From positions 1-31,388 of the forward strand of contig JAHKZS010000060.1 of assembly GCA_020626545.1 (NCBI GenBank): a stretch of 31,388 bases of DNA. Reading direction: 5' to 3'. This document shows positions 1-8,035 of the stretch, piece after piece (position 1 is the first letter of the stretch; each line of letters starts with the position of its first letter). Origin of the DNA: a bacterium (GTDB lineage: Bacteria; Bacillota; Clostridia; Oscillospirales; Acutalibacteraceae). The notes beneath the pieces were generated by a model. It was not told the DNA's origin, ran no database searches, and was given only the letters and a program-made list of their open reading frames with translations. Made by a program: the position numbers and the translations under genes.

Positions 1-1
1 C

Positions 2-682
2 GACGATAATCCTCAGCCGGTAAATCCCGAGCCGCCTATCAGTTCGCTTAACAGCGGCGCTTCGAAAAATCAGGTTACCGAGTTTATAACAGGTTTAAAA
101 ACCGACAGCGATCCTAAAGGCTCGACCTTCGGCATTCTCTCCGCTAAACAGAAAAAAGCTAAGTCAAACTTGATTTCCATCACTTGGAATAAGGTTAAGG
201 GCGCTAAGAGCTACTCGATTTACGCGAACAAATGCGGAAAGGCTAATCCGTATAACTATCTAACTTCGCTTTCGAGTACATCTTATACTCAGAAAAACCT
301 TAAAAAAGGTACGTATTATAAATATCTCGTCGCCGCTTTTAACGGCAGCGGAAAGCTTATCGCTACCTCAAAGACTCTCCATATTACCACATCGGGCGGA
401 AAATACGGCAACTATAAAAAGGTTACTACCGCCGCTAAAAAGGACAAGGTAACGCTGAAGAAAAAGGGCAAGAGCTTTAAGCTTAAGGCTAAAGCTGTGC
501 CCGAGTCGAAGAAACGCAAGGTAAGCGTACACCGCAAAATGAAATACGAAAGCTCGAATACAAAAATAGCAACCGTAAACGCAAGCGGAAAAATCACCGC
601 GAAGAAGAAAGGCAAATGCTTCGTATATGCCTACGCCCAGAGCGGAGCTTATAAAAAGATTAAGGTTACTGTGAAAAAGTAA
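2..682 (+). CDS. Cell-surface Ig-like (Big_2) / fibronectin III-like protein, C-terminal part
   Basis: The frame is open from base 2, so the gene starts upstream of the window; the first in-window start-like codon (TTG at 170) lies inside a domain and is not the real start. The visible part has a Pro/Ser-rich linker, a fibronectin III-like domain (ISITWNKVKGAKSYSIY, then a TYYKYLVAAFNGSG strand) and a C-terminal bacterial Ig-like 2 domain with the signature YESSNTKIATVNASGKITAKK, broken here as YESSNTKIATVNASG followed by KITAKKKG. It is very rich in lysine. These domains are typical of exported adhesins or wall-bound enzymes, where they act as spacers. No LPxTG anchor or dockerin follows, since the protein ends right after the Ig domain. 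The catalytic or binding part, if any, is outside the window. Confidence 0.8.
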   Translation, partial: DDNPQPVNPEPPISSLNSGASKNQVTEFITGLKTDSDPKGSTFGILSAKQKKAKSNLISITWNKVKGAKSYSIYANKCGKANPYNYLTSLSSTSYTQKNLKKGTYYKYLVAAFNGSGKLIATSKTLHITTSGGKYGNYKKVTTAAKKDKVTLKKKGKSFKLKAKAVPESKKRKVSVHRKMKYESSNTKIATVNASGKITAKKKGKCFVYAYAQSGAYKKIKVTVKK

Positions 683-696
683 AATATAGTATTAAA

Positions 697-733
697 GAGC
701 CGTTTCAAAACAAGTTTGAAACGGCTCCGTTAT
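697..733 (+). terminator. Hairpin terminator after the surface-protein gene
   Basis: A 13-base perfect inverted repeat (GAGCCGTTTCAAA at 697-709 with its complement at 715-727) lies 15 bases after the stop codon. The T-run after it is weak. Confidence 0.6.
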
Positions 734-743
734 TAACTGCAAC

Positions 744-779
744 TAAAAGACGGCTCAAATGTTTTGAGCCGTCTTAGTC
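744..779 (-). terminator. Terminator of the DUF1846 gene
   Basis: AAGACGGCTCAAA (747-759) pairs perfectly with 763-775 around a 3-base loop. Read on the minus strand it ends in CTTTTAGTT directly downstream of the gene ending at 784, so it fits as that gene's terminator. It may act in both directions. Confidence 0.65.
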
Positions 780-783
780 TATA

Positions 784-2265
784 TTATTTTCTGTAAAGTC
801 TGTTTGTTTCGTAAGTAGGTTCGGTAGTAACCCTGATACCGAGTTTTTTAAGAATACGTGTGTCGGTTTCGGAAAGAATAACAGTAGCGTGAGCGTCCGT
901 ATCTTTAAGAAGCGGAAGCTTTTCCATAGCGAGCTTAGCTGTCGGGTTAGTTACCGCCGACATCGAAAGCGCTATAAGAATTTCATCGGTGTGAAGTCTT
1001 GGGTTTGTAGAGCCTAAGCTTCCGACTTTAAGCTTCTGAATCGGTTCGATAACTGCCGCGTCTAATATATCAACCTGAGGCGGAATATTTGCGAGCGATT
1101 TAAGCGCGTTTAACAGCATAGCCGAGCACGCTCCGAGGAGATTTGTGGTTTTTCCCGTTATAATTGTGCCATCCGAAAGCTCAATCGCGGCTGCGGGAGC
1201 GCCTGTTTCTTCCGCCTTTTTAAGCGCGGGCGCTATAACCTTTCTATCGGTAGTGCTTAATTTGCTCTGTTGCATAAGCAGGCTGATTTTATTTGCTTCG
1301 TCCGATGAGCCTACGCCCTTTGTGTTATTCGAAAGAGCGAAGTAATATCGGCGGATAATCTCCTGGTTAGCGGCTTCACATACCGCTTCGTCGTCGATAA
1401 TACAATTTCCCGCCATATTAACGCCCATATCCGTAGGCGATTTATAGGGCGACTCGCCGAGGATTAAATCGAACATCGTGTTGAGTACAGGGAAAATCTC
1501 GATGTCACGATTGTAGTTTACCGTAGTTTTTCCGTAGGCTTCTAAGTGGAACGGGTCTATCATATTTACGTCGTTTAAGTCGGCTGTAGCCGCTTCGTAA
1601 GCTACGTTTACCGGGTGCTTAAGAGGTAAGTTCCAAATCGGGAACGTCTCGAACTTAGCGTACCCCGCCTGTATATTTCTTTTGTGCTCGTGATAAAGCT
1701 GGGAAAGACATACCGCCATCTTGCCCGAGCCGGGGCCCGGAGCTGTGATAACTACGAGCTTACGTGTGGTTTCTACGTAGTCGTTCTTTCCGTAACCTTC
1801 GTCGCTCACGATTAAATCGACGTCGGTGGGATAATTGGGGATCGAGTAGTGGTGATAAACGTTTATGTCGTTTTCTTTTAGATGCTTTTCGAATTTAACC
1901 GCTGTGGGCTGATCCGCGAAACGAGTAAGAACAACCGACGGAACATAAAGTCCTCTGCTTGTAAATACGTCGATTAGTCTAAGTACGTCTAAGTCGTATG
2001 TAATACCTAAGTCGCCGCGGACCTTATTTTTTTCAATATCGTCGGCGTTAATAACGATAACGATTTCCGCTTCGTCCTTAAGCTGCATAAGCATCTGGAG
2101 CTTTGAGTCGGGTTTAAATCCGGGAAGTACTCGAGAGGCGTGATAATCGTCGAACAGTTTACCTCCGAATTCAAGATAAAGCTTTCCGCCGAATTTAGCT
2201 ATTCTGTCACGGATATGCTGTGATTGCGTCTCGAGATATTTTTCGTTATCAAAACCTATTTTCAT
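784..2265 (-). CDS. DUF1846 (UPF0371) family protein
   Basis: A 493-residue protein matching the DUF1846/UPF0371 family over its full length, recognised from the N-terminus MKIGFDNEKYLETQSQHI and the block GKLYLEFGGKLFDDYHASRVLPGF. Family members are usually near this size. A glycine-rich nucleotide-binding-like motif GPGSGK lies at residues 177-182 after a hydrophobic strand (KLVVITAP); the biochemical role of the family is not established to my knowledge, so nucleotide binding is inference. The start was put at 2265 because AGGAGG lies just upstream at a normal distance; a frame-open ATG at 2295 lies upstream of that site and has none of its own. It is monocistronic, divergent from the asparagine-synthetase-like gene, with its own promoter at 2301-2329. 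Confidence 0.88.
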   Translation of the reverse strand: MKIGFDNEKYLETQSQHIRDRIAKFGGKLYLEFGGKLFDDYHASRVLPGFKPDSKLQMLMQLKDEAEIVIVINADDIEKNKVRGDLGITYDLDVLRLIDVFTSRGLYVPSVVLTRFADQPTAVKFEKHLKENDINVYHHYSIPNYPTDVDLIVSDEGYGKNDYVETTRKLVVITAPGPGSGKMAVCLSQLYHEHKRNIQAGYAKFETFPIWNLPLKHPVNVAYEAATADLNDVNMIDPFHLEAYGKTTVNYNRDIEIFPVLNTMFDLILGESPYKSPTDMGVNMAGNCIIDDEAVCEAANQEIIRRYYFALSNNTKGVGSSDEANKISLLMQQSKLSTTDRKVIAPALKKAEETGAPAAAIELSDGTIITGKTTNLLGACSAMLLNALKSLANIPPQVDILDAAVIEPIQKLKVGSLGSTNPRLHTDEILIALSMSAVTNPTAKLAMEKLPLLKDTDAHATVILSETDTRILKKLGIRVTTEPTYETNRLYRK

Positions 2266-2300
2266 AATCCGCCTCCTGAGCAAAAAAATCAACATTAAAA

Positions 2301-2329
2301 ATTATATCACACAGAGGGTCAAAATACAA
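2301..2329 (-). promoter_or_regulatory. Sigma-A type promoter for the DUF1846 gene
   Basis: On the minus strand TTGTAT (2324-2329) and TATAAT (2301-2306) are separated by 17 bases, upstream of the start at 2265. Confidence 0.6.
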
Positions 2330-2358
2330 ATTAAAATTCTGAAATATTTTCATATATC

Positions 2359-2387
2359 TGGACATATTCCGATTAAAATGGTATAAT
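2359..2387 (+). promoter_or_regulatory. Sigma-A type promoter for the asparagine-synthetase-like gene
   Basis: TGGACA (2359-2364) and a perfect TATAAT (2382-2387) with a 17-base spacer, 30 bases before the ATG at 2417. Confidence 0.7.
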
Positions 2388-2416
2388 TTCTACATTATTC
2401 GACAGAGGTGAAATGT

Positions 2417-3955
2417 ATGACAGATACAAACGTGAAGGTTATTATAAAGTATTACAGCGGATATATCCGTAACTGGAGAAGCTTGTGCGAACAGCTCGGT
2501 ATAGAGCTTACGCTTTCTCGAAAAGAGCGCGAGGCGGAAATTTTAAAGAAAGCTTACGGTAAGTGGAAGCTCGGTATGATGGAGCATATTTTCGGTATGT
2601 TCGCTTTCGCTATATATGACGAAGCTGAAAAGAAGCTTTACTGCGTACGAGATCAGGTCGGCCAGAAGCAGATGTTCTATTCCGTTATAAACGGAGAGTT
2701 TGTATGCTCGGGCGATATTAACGAAATCGCCTCCTCGGACGGCTTCGAGAAGAAGCTCAATATGCGTATGCTCCAGCAGTATCTTTTCTACGGCTATCCC
2801 ATCGGTGAGGAAACTTTCTACGAAAATGTATTTAAACTTATGCCCGGTCACTATGTAACCTGGGACGGTAAAGTTGCCGAGGTTACGAGATACTTTATGC
2901 CCGAATTTGAACCCGATACCTCTAAGACTATCGACGAGTTCGCCGACGAGATTGAAAAGGTAGTTGACGAGATTTTGTCCGAAGAAAAGGGCGATAAGGA
3001 ATTTCCGTATAAGGAGTCGTTCTTATCGGGCGGCGTAGATTCGTCGTATCTTTTCGCGGCGAGCGACGCCGAGTGCGCCAATACAGTCGGCTACGCCGAG
3101 TCGGGCTTCGACGAGTCCGCCTTAGCCCGCCATACAGCTGAGATTTTAGGCAAAGGCTTCAGAGTTAAGATGATTGAGCCCGACGAGTATTTTGAGCGTA
3201 TCCCTACCGTTATTGATAAAATGGGCCAGCCTTTAGGCGACGCTTCCGCGGTAGCTTTTTCGATAGGCTGTAAAGCTGTAAGAGAACACGCGAAGGTTGT
3301 TTACTCAGGCGAGGGTATCGACGAGTTCTTCGGAGGATATAACGCCCATAAGCGTGAGATTCCTAAGGAGTGGACTTACCTTACCTGTTCTCATATTATG
3401 TCCGAGGAAGTCGTTAAATCTTTAATGCTCGACTTCGATGAAAATGTAAACGCTGTTGACCCCGTAGCGCCTCTTTGGAAAGAGGTTCAGGGTAAAGACG
3501 AACTGGCTAAAAAGCTGACTATAGATATTTCGCTGTGGCTCGAGGGCGATATTTACCTCAATACCGACCGCACAAGTACAGCCTGCGGAGTAGAGCTCCA
3601 CACTCCGTTCAGCGACTTAAGACTGTTTAACGTAGCGAGAAAAATCCCCGCCGAGTATAAATTCGCCGAGGATCAGAATAAATATGTGTTCAGAAAAGCC
3701 GCGAGCGGTAAGCTTCCCGACGAAGTGGCGTTCAGAAAGAAAGTAGGCTTCGCCGTACCTGTTCGTAAATGGCTCGCCGACGAGAAGTTTAATAAACCGA
3801 TTGCGGACAAGCTGTTCGGAAAAACCTCCGAGAAGTTCTTTAACCAGTCCGAACTAAAGGATTTATGGACTCGTTACCTCGGCGGTGAGGAACAGTTCTG
3901 GGGACGCATCTACGCTATCTACGCGTTTATACTCTGGTACGATTTAAAATTTTAA
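2417..3955 (+). CDS. Asparagine-synthetase-like protein with truncated glutaminase domain
   Basis: A 512-residue AsnB-family protein. The C-terminal ATP-pyrophosphatase (synthetase) domain is intact, with the PP-loop SGGVDSS at residues 204-210, followed by the YSGEGIDEFFGGY segment. The N-terminal class II glutaminase domain is cut short: alignment by eye to classical AsnB begins only near the NGEIYN region (here YYSGYIRNW), so Cys1, the RHRGPD arginine and the oxyanion-hole Asn are missing, while the later MFAFAIYD and VRDQVGQKQMFY parts remain. It should therefore not hydrolyse glutamine; free ammonia or another donor, or another aspartyl/acyl substrate, is likely (inference). The ATG at 2417 has AGAGGTGA at good distance; a GTG at 2408 overlaps this site and adds only three residues. 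Single gene between a strong promoter and a hairpin. Confidence 0.85.
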   Translation: MTDTNVKVIIKYYSGYIRNWRSLCEQLGIELTLSRKEREAEILKKAYGKWKLGMMEHIFGMFAFAIYDEAEKKLYCVRDQVGQKQMFYSVINGEFVCSGDINEIASSDGFEKKLNMRMLQQYLFYGYPIGEETFYENVFKLMPGHYVTWDGKVAEVTRYFMPEFEPDTSKTIDEFADEIEKVVDEILSEEKGDKEFPYKESFLSGGVDSSYLFAASDAECANTVGYAESGFDESALARHTAEILGKGFRVKMIEPDEYFERIPTVIDKMGQPLGDASAVAFSIGCKAVREHAKVVYSGEGIDEFFGGYNAHKREIPKEWTYLTCSHIMSEEVVKSLMLDFDENVNAVDPVAPLWKEVQGKDELAKKLTIDISLWLEGDIYLNTDRTSTACGVELHTPFSDLRLFNVARKIPAEYKFAEDQNKYVFRKAASGKLPDEVAFRKKVGFAVPVRKWLADEKFNKPIADKLFGKTSEKFFNQSELKDLWTRYLGGEEQFWGRIYAIYAFILWYDLKF

Positions 3956-3964
3956 AAATTTATT

Positions 3965-4000
3965 AAGCGGTATGGTTTAACTGTACCGCTTTATACTTAG
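3965..4000 (+). terminator. Hairpin terminator after the asparagine-synthetase-like gene
   Basis: AAGCGGTA (3965-3972) pairs with TACCGCTT (3984-3991), starting 10 bases after the stop. It is followed by a broken T-rich stretch. Confidence 0.55.
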
Positions 4001-4008
4001 TTTTAGTA

Positions 4009-4037
4009 TTGCGTAATTGAGTTTTTCGTGGTAAAAT
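4009..4037 (+). promoter_or_regulatory. Sigma-A type promoter for the LtrA gene
   Basis: TTGCGT (4009-4014), 17 bases, TAAAAT (4032-4037). Transcription would start near 4044, which rules out the upstream GTG at 4028 as the translation start. Confidence 0.6.
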
Positions 4038-4075
4038 TCTATTATATTACTATGTTTTACGAGAGGATATATACG

Positions 4076-5233
4076 GTGAAATTACTGAGTAAAGAAGAGA
4101 AAAAAGTCGAATACCTCGAGCTGATTTACGACCTTATTTTTGTCTATATAGTCGGTCGAAACAACCTGCTTTTGCACGATGTCGAAAACGGTTTTGTGAC
4201 GGGCGGAGCTTTTATGGCGTATGTATTATGTACGCTCGCTATTATCCAAATTTGGAATTTCAGCACGTTTTATATGAACCTCTACGGACGAAACGGCGCG
4301 AGGGATCACGTTTGCCTGTTTATAAATATGTACCTGTTGTACCATATGGCGAACGGTATTAACGCCGACTGGCAGAGCTCGTTCTATCAGTTCAACACCG
4401 CTTGGGCTCTAATACTCGTAAACCTTGGAGTTCAATATCTTATCGAGCTGAGGAACCATAAAAACGCTCCGTGGGAGTTAAAGCAGATACGCCGTAAGGC
4501 TGAGATTATCCTAGCAGAAGCGGCGCTTGTAGGTGTACATATGCTTGTGTACAGCTTTACGGGAGTTTCCGTAGCGTATATTCCGATTCTTTTCGGTATT
4601 ATCGCGACGGCGTTATCGAGTAAAACGAATATGCTCGTACCCGTGGATTTCGCCCATTTAAGTGAGAGAGCTATGCTTTTCGTGGTATTTACTTTCGGCG
4701 AAATGATTATAGTTATAGCCTCTTACTTCGGCGGAGATTTTAATTTTAACAGCTTCTACTTCTCACTTATGGGATTTTTAATCGTAGTCGGTCTGCTTTT
4801 AAGCTACGGTACGGTTTATAACCGTATTATAGATAAAGAAAAAACTACGAGCGGTACGCTCTATATGGTTATCCATATATTTATGATATTTGCTCTGAAT
4901 AATATTTCGGTCGCGCTCGAGTTTATGCGTGAGGAGGAAGTCGCGGTACTGCCTAAAACGCTGTTTTTATCGGCGTCGTTTGTGCTGTATTTTATATTCC
5001 TTTTCCTTACGGGATTGTTCTCAAAAAAGCGTTGCGCGTTTAACAGAAAGTTTGTACTTATGATAGCCTTAATAGGTCTTAGCTTTGTAGCGCTTATGCT
5101 TATATTCAGAGAGCTTATGTACGTTAATATAGCGATTACAGTCGTGTATGTTTTCGGAATCTTTTTGCTGTTATTTTTTAGAGGAAAAAAGAGTTTAAGC
5201 ACTGAAGAAGAAACGATAAAGGAAATAGGTTGA
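4076..5233 (+). CDS. Low-temperature-requirement A (LtrA) family membrane protein
   Basis: A 385-residue polytopic membrane protein. Two LtrA family hallmarks are visible: the N-terminal VEYLELIYDLIFVYIVG (residues 11-27, compare ELFYDLVFVF in the family) and HLSERAMLFVVFTFGEMII (194-212, compare HLxERxxLFxIIxLGE). About ten hydrophobic segments follow one another across the whole length. LtrA was named for cold growth in Listeria; its molecular function is unresolved. The GTG at 4076 was chosen because GAGAGG lies 9 bases upstream and the promoter box ends at 4037. The longer frame from 4028 would add 16 residues starting inside the -10 region. It stands alone, with its own promoter and terminator. 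Confidence 0.85.
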   Translation: MKLLSKEEKKVEYLELIYDLIFVYIVGRNNLLLHDVENGFVTGGAFMAYVLCTLAIIQIWNFSTFYMNLYGRNGARDHVCLFINMYLLYHMANGINADWQSSFYQFNTAWALILVNLGVQYLIELRNHKNAPWELKQIRRKAEIILAEAALVGVHMLVYSFTGVSVAYIPILFGIIATALSSKTNMLVPVDFAHLSERAMLFVVFTFGEMIIVIASYFGGDFNFNSFYFSLMGFLIVVGLLLSYGTVYNRIIDKEKTTSGTLYMVIHIFMIFALNNISVALEFMREEEVAVLPKTLFLSASFVLYFIFLFLTGLFSKKRCAFNRKFVLMIALIGLSFVALMLIFRELMYVNIAITVVYVFGIFLLLFFRGKKSLSTEEETIKEIG

Positions 5234-5271
5234 TTTAGACCGGCAAAAGCGGTCTGTAGATATAAATATTT

Positions 5272-5299
5272 AAACCGACGGAAATTCCGTCGGTTTTTG
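5272..5299 (+). terminator. Intrinsic terminator after LtrA
   Basis: AAACCGACGG (5272-5281) pairs with CCGTCGGTTT (5287-5296) around AAATT and runs into TTTTT. A smaller AGACCG/CGGTCT hairpin precedes it (5237-5255). Confidence 0.85.
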
Positions 5300-5301
5300 T
5301 A

Positions 5302-5330
5302 TTGCAAGAACAATTATAAAATGTTACAAT
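5302..5330 (+). promoter_or_regulatory. Sigma-A type promoter for the GPH symporter
   Basis: TTGCAA (5302-5307), 17 bases, TACAAT (5325-5330), 39 bases before the ATG. Confidence 0.6.
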
Positions 5331-5369
5331 TATAAGTGATTTAAGAGTTTTTTAAGGAGGTAAAAACGA

Positions 5370-6731
5370 ATGGGTTTTTCTAAAATGAGGCAAAGGCTCG
5401 GATACGGTGCCGCCGATATGGCGAGCAACCTTATCTGGCCGATGATTTGTACATATCTTACGGTTTATTACACCGACGCGCTTTTGCTCGACGCGATATC
5501 GGTAAGTATTATAACCCTCGCTTCTAAATTTATCGACGCTGTTACCGATGTGCTTATGGGAATTATCGTCGATAAAACTAAGTTTAAGAGCGGTAAATGC
5601 CGTCCGTATTTTATAATCGGCGCTATACCGCTCGCGCTGTTCGCGGTACTTACGTTCTGGCTGCCGTCTATGGTATCGAACGATAAGGTGCTGTGCGTAG
5701 TGATGGCGTTCGTTACATTTAACCTTGTAAGCACCTGCTATACCGTTGTAAACACTCCGCTTTCAGCTATACTTCCGAGCTTATCCTCTGACGGCTCCGA
5801 GCGTAATATTCTCGTTACGTTCCGTATGGTTATGGCGGCTATCGGAAGCTTCTGTGTAACATTCTTCGCGCTTCCGCTTATTAACAACTTCGGCGGTAAA
5901 AAAGACCTTTATTCTTACGCCTGGACGATAGGAATATTCGCTATAGCGGCGGTTGTACTGCTGTTCTTCTCTTACGCTAATACCCGTGAGGTAGTTAAGC
6001 CCAAGAAAGAGGAGAAGATTAAGCTCAAAGAGGGTATAAAGGCGATTAACGGCCAGTACATACTCTTTGTAATTACTATGTTTATTTACCTGCTCGGCTT
6101 CGCTGTAAAACAGGCGGGAGTATTCTACTACTACAATTACTACGTAGGCGATTTAGGCGGACTTAAAGTAGCCGAGATAATCTCGATTCAGGCTATTATA
6201 ACCTCGTTAGGTATGGTAGCGGGCCAGCTTACTATTCCGTTCTTCTGCAAGATAATGGGCAAGAAGAAATCTTCGATACTTATGAATATTATCGCCTTAA
6301 TCGGCAACGTTGTGTTCATATTCTGTGGAAACAATCTTGTCGGAATCTGCGCGGGTACGGCGCTGGTATGGTTCCCGCTCGGATATCTTATGGGTATGAG
6401 ATTCGCGCTGTTAGCCGATGTGGTTGAATACTGCGAAATGAAATCGGGAATCCGCGCGGCGGGAATACTTTCCTCGCTCGACAGCTTCCTCGCCAAGCTC
6501 GCTTTCGGACTTAACGTAACCGTTATTATGGTGCTTATGCAGATGGGCGGTTACAATCCTAAGTTAATCGAGCAGTCCGCTACGGAGAAATTCTTTATTC
6601 AGCTCGGATTTATCGGCGTGCCGATACTGTGTATAATCGCGACTGTAGTCCTGTTTATGTTCTTTAAGTTCGATAAAGAGCTCGTTAAGTTGAAGGAAAA
6701 CGATACCGCTGAAATCGCGGCTGAAAATTAA
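5370..6731 (+). CDS. GPH-family (MFS) sugar:cation symporter
   Basis: A 453-residue membrane protein of the glycoside-pentoside-hexuronide:cation symporter family. The N-terminus LGYGAADMASNLIW followed by YLTVYYTDALLL is characteristic, as is the cytoplasmic loop FIDAVTDVLMGIIVDKTKFKSGKCRPY (positions 54-80), where FIDAVTDVLMG and DKTKFKSGKCRPY hold the conserved Asp, Lys and Arg residues. About 12 hydrophobic segments are visible, with a charged central loop KPKKEEKIKLKEG near residues 212-224. It should import an oligosaccharide, glycoside or pentose with Na+ or H+. The substrate cannot be told, because no glycosidase or regulator sits beside it. AAGGAGG lies at good distance from the ATG at 5370. 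Own promoter and terminator, so monocistronic. Confidence 0.88.
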   Translation: MGFSKMRQRLGYGAADMASNLIWPMICTYLTVYYTDALLLDAISVSIITLASKFIDAVTDVLMGIIVDKTKFKSGKCRPYFIIGAIPLALFAVLTFWLPSMVSNDKVLCVVMAFVTFNLVSTCYTVVNTPLSAILPSLSSDGSERNILVTFRMVMAAIGSFCVTFFALPLINNFGGKKDLYSYAWTIGIFAIAAVVLLFFSYANTREVVKPKKEEKIKLKEGIKAINGQYILFVITMFIYLLGFAVKQAGVFYYYNYYVGDLGGLKVAEIISIQAIITSLGMVAGQLTIPFFCKIMGKKKSSILMNIIALIGNVVFIFCGNNLVGICAGTALVWFPLGYLMGMRFALLADVVEYCEMKSGIRAAGILSSLDSFLAKLAFGLNVTVIMVLMQMGGYNPKLIEQSATEKFFIQLGFIGVPILCIIATVVLFMFFKFDKELVKLKENDTAEIAAEN

Positions 6732-6750
6732 AAACCAAGATAAATGATTA

Positions 6751-6785
6751 AAGCACACAAGTTTAGGCTTGTGTGCTTATATGTT
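6751..6785 (+). terminator. Hairpin terminator after the GPH symporter
   Basis: AAGCACACAAG (6751-6761) pairs perfectly with 6768-6778 around a 6-base loop. The U-tract is poor (ATATGTTAT). Confidence 0.65.
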
Positions 6786-6789
6786 ATAA

Positions 6790-7069
6790 TATTCTTGCCT
6801 TTAAGGAGTTAGAAAAGCTAAACAGGTTTTAGACAAATATAACTGTATAAAGCATAGTCGGCAATATAACTCAAATAGGACATAACACTCCGGCAAACTG
6901 CACAAATTCTATTTATACTTTTTGTGCAGAAAGTAGAAACTTGTATTTTTTAGAATTTTTCGCTGATTTTTGAAACTTTTTCGCGATTTTCTGACGCTAC
7001 TATAGTAGAATAGGTTTATAGAATAATACTATTAATAACCTAATCTGACACAAAAAGGAGGTTTTTAAA
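6790..7069. other. AT-rich non-coding gap before the lipoprotein gene
   Basis: No gene is seen. The stretch holds a 9-base inverted repeat CTGCACAAA (6898-6906) / TTTGTGCAG (6921-6929), two near-copies of TTTTTCGC(TG)ATTTT (about 6957-6990) and a palindrome CTACTATAGTAG (6997-7008). AAAAAGGAGG just before 7070 is the ribosome binding site of the next gene. I could not place a convincing promoter; the palindrome could be an operator. Confidence 0.5.
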
Positions 7070-7813
7070 ATGAAAAAAACAATTTGTATAACCATTCTGA
7101 TAGCTTTAGTTTTATTAAGCGGTTGCGGCGTAGGTGAAACCAACACAACTAAGCAGAAGGTTACAGAGCCAAATACAACGCAGGCAGTTACAACTTTAAG
7201 CATGTCTAATTCTAAAAGGGAGAAAACCAAATCATCAAAAATCACGAATACGAAAGCCAAAAAGAATAAAAGACCAAGAAAAAAAGTATCATATTACGGT
7301 TTCGTTGATCCGTTAAAAAAACTTAAACTAACAAAGAATAACATAGAAAAATATGATAAATTAAGAAAAACAACTACTCTTAAGGATACTACCGAAGTGG
7401 AATATCGCAATTATAAAAACGGAGTGGAAATAATTTGGCAAGAGGATTTTAATATCGATTTAAAACCAAATGAAGATGCTTATATAAATGTTCCCGAGAA
7501 TATAAAGGGGAAACCAGTAATTAAACTTGGTGGTGAACTTGGAGACGAGGATCCAGTTTGGGATGGTAAAGACGATTACTATAAGTATTATTACTTTATT
7601 AACTGTTTTTCAGGTTCGATGGCTACAAAGATTCATTTACCCGCAACTGTTAAAGAAATAGTAAAAGGAACATTTGATATCGATGATTTAGAAAGTATAG
7701 AGGTAAGCAAAAACAACCCTTATTATTCATCTAAAGATGGTATCTTATATGATAAATCCGGTAAGATTAGACTCTGTGTCCCGCCTAATCATCATAGCAG
7801 AAATAAGGATTAA
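7070..7813 (+). CDS. Putative lipoprotein with BspA-type leucine-rich-repeat segment
   Basis: A 247-residue exported protein. Residues 1-19 are a lipoprotein signal (MKKTICITILIALVLLSGC), with the lipobox LSGC and Cys19 as lipid site. Next comes a Thr/Lys-rich linker (about 20-85) and a folded part ending in VKEIVKGTFDIDDLESIEVSKNNPYYSS, written here as KEIVKGTFDIDDLESIEV then SKNNPYYSSKDGILYD, which matches LRR_5 (BspA-like) repeats of the NPxYSSKDGVLY type. Such proteins are surface-exposed and bind host or other partners. The reading frame stops at 7813 in the middle of what is usually a longer repeat array, and another frame continues as coding-like DNA (7806-8012), so the C-terminus may be lost. 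It is clearly AT-richer than the transport genes upstream. The strong AGGAGG before 7070 supports the start. Confidence 0.7.
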   Translation: MKKTICITILIALVLLSGCGVGETNTTKQKVTEPNTTQAVTTLSMSNSKREKTKSSKITNTKAKKNKRPRKKVSYYGFVDPLKKLKLTKNNIEKYDKLRKTTTLKDTTEVEYRNYKNGVEIIWQEDFNIDLKPNEDAYINVPENIKGKPVIKLGGELGDEDPVWDGKDDYYKYYYFINCFSGSMATKIHLPATVKEIVKGTFDIDDLESIEVSKNNPYYSSKDGILYDKSGKIRLCVPPNHHSRNKD

Positions 7814-8012
7814 CAACGGAAATCTTCTGTATAAATATCTTATATCCTCTGACGGCAGCTTGCTCAGAGTAGTAGAGGGCGATACCGAAAAAACAACTAT
7901 TAACGGCTCAATGCGTACTATTACCAACGGTACCGACGATGACGGAAAGTCCTTTGTACAAAACGGTTATGCTAAAATAACTTCCGATAGTGTAAGTGTA
8001 ACATGGAAATAG
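7806..8012 (+). pseudogene. Remnant of the C-terminal domain of another exported protein
   Basis: Right where the lipoprotein frame ends, the +1-shifted frame reads coherently as NGNLLYKYLISSDGSLLRVV then EGDTEKTTINGSMRTITNG and ends SDSVSVTWK at a TAG. The codons here look like the GC-richer neighbours (GAGGGCGATACCGAA) rather than like the AT-rich genes on either side. No start codon with a ribosome binding site precedes it; the formal ATG at 7737 lies inside the lipoprotein gene. I read it as the 3' end of an older gene whose front part was replaced, or as the shifted C-terminus of the lipoprotein. Which of the two is open. Confidence 0.45.
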
Positions 8013-8035
8013 AATTGTTTTGGAGATGAATTACT

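Noticed and set aside
4861-5313. Minus-strand 150-codon frame opposite LtrA
   Set aside because: Shadow of the LtrA gene, running across its terminator, with no ribosome binding site.
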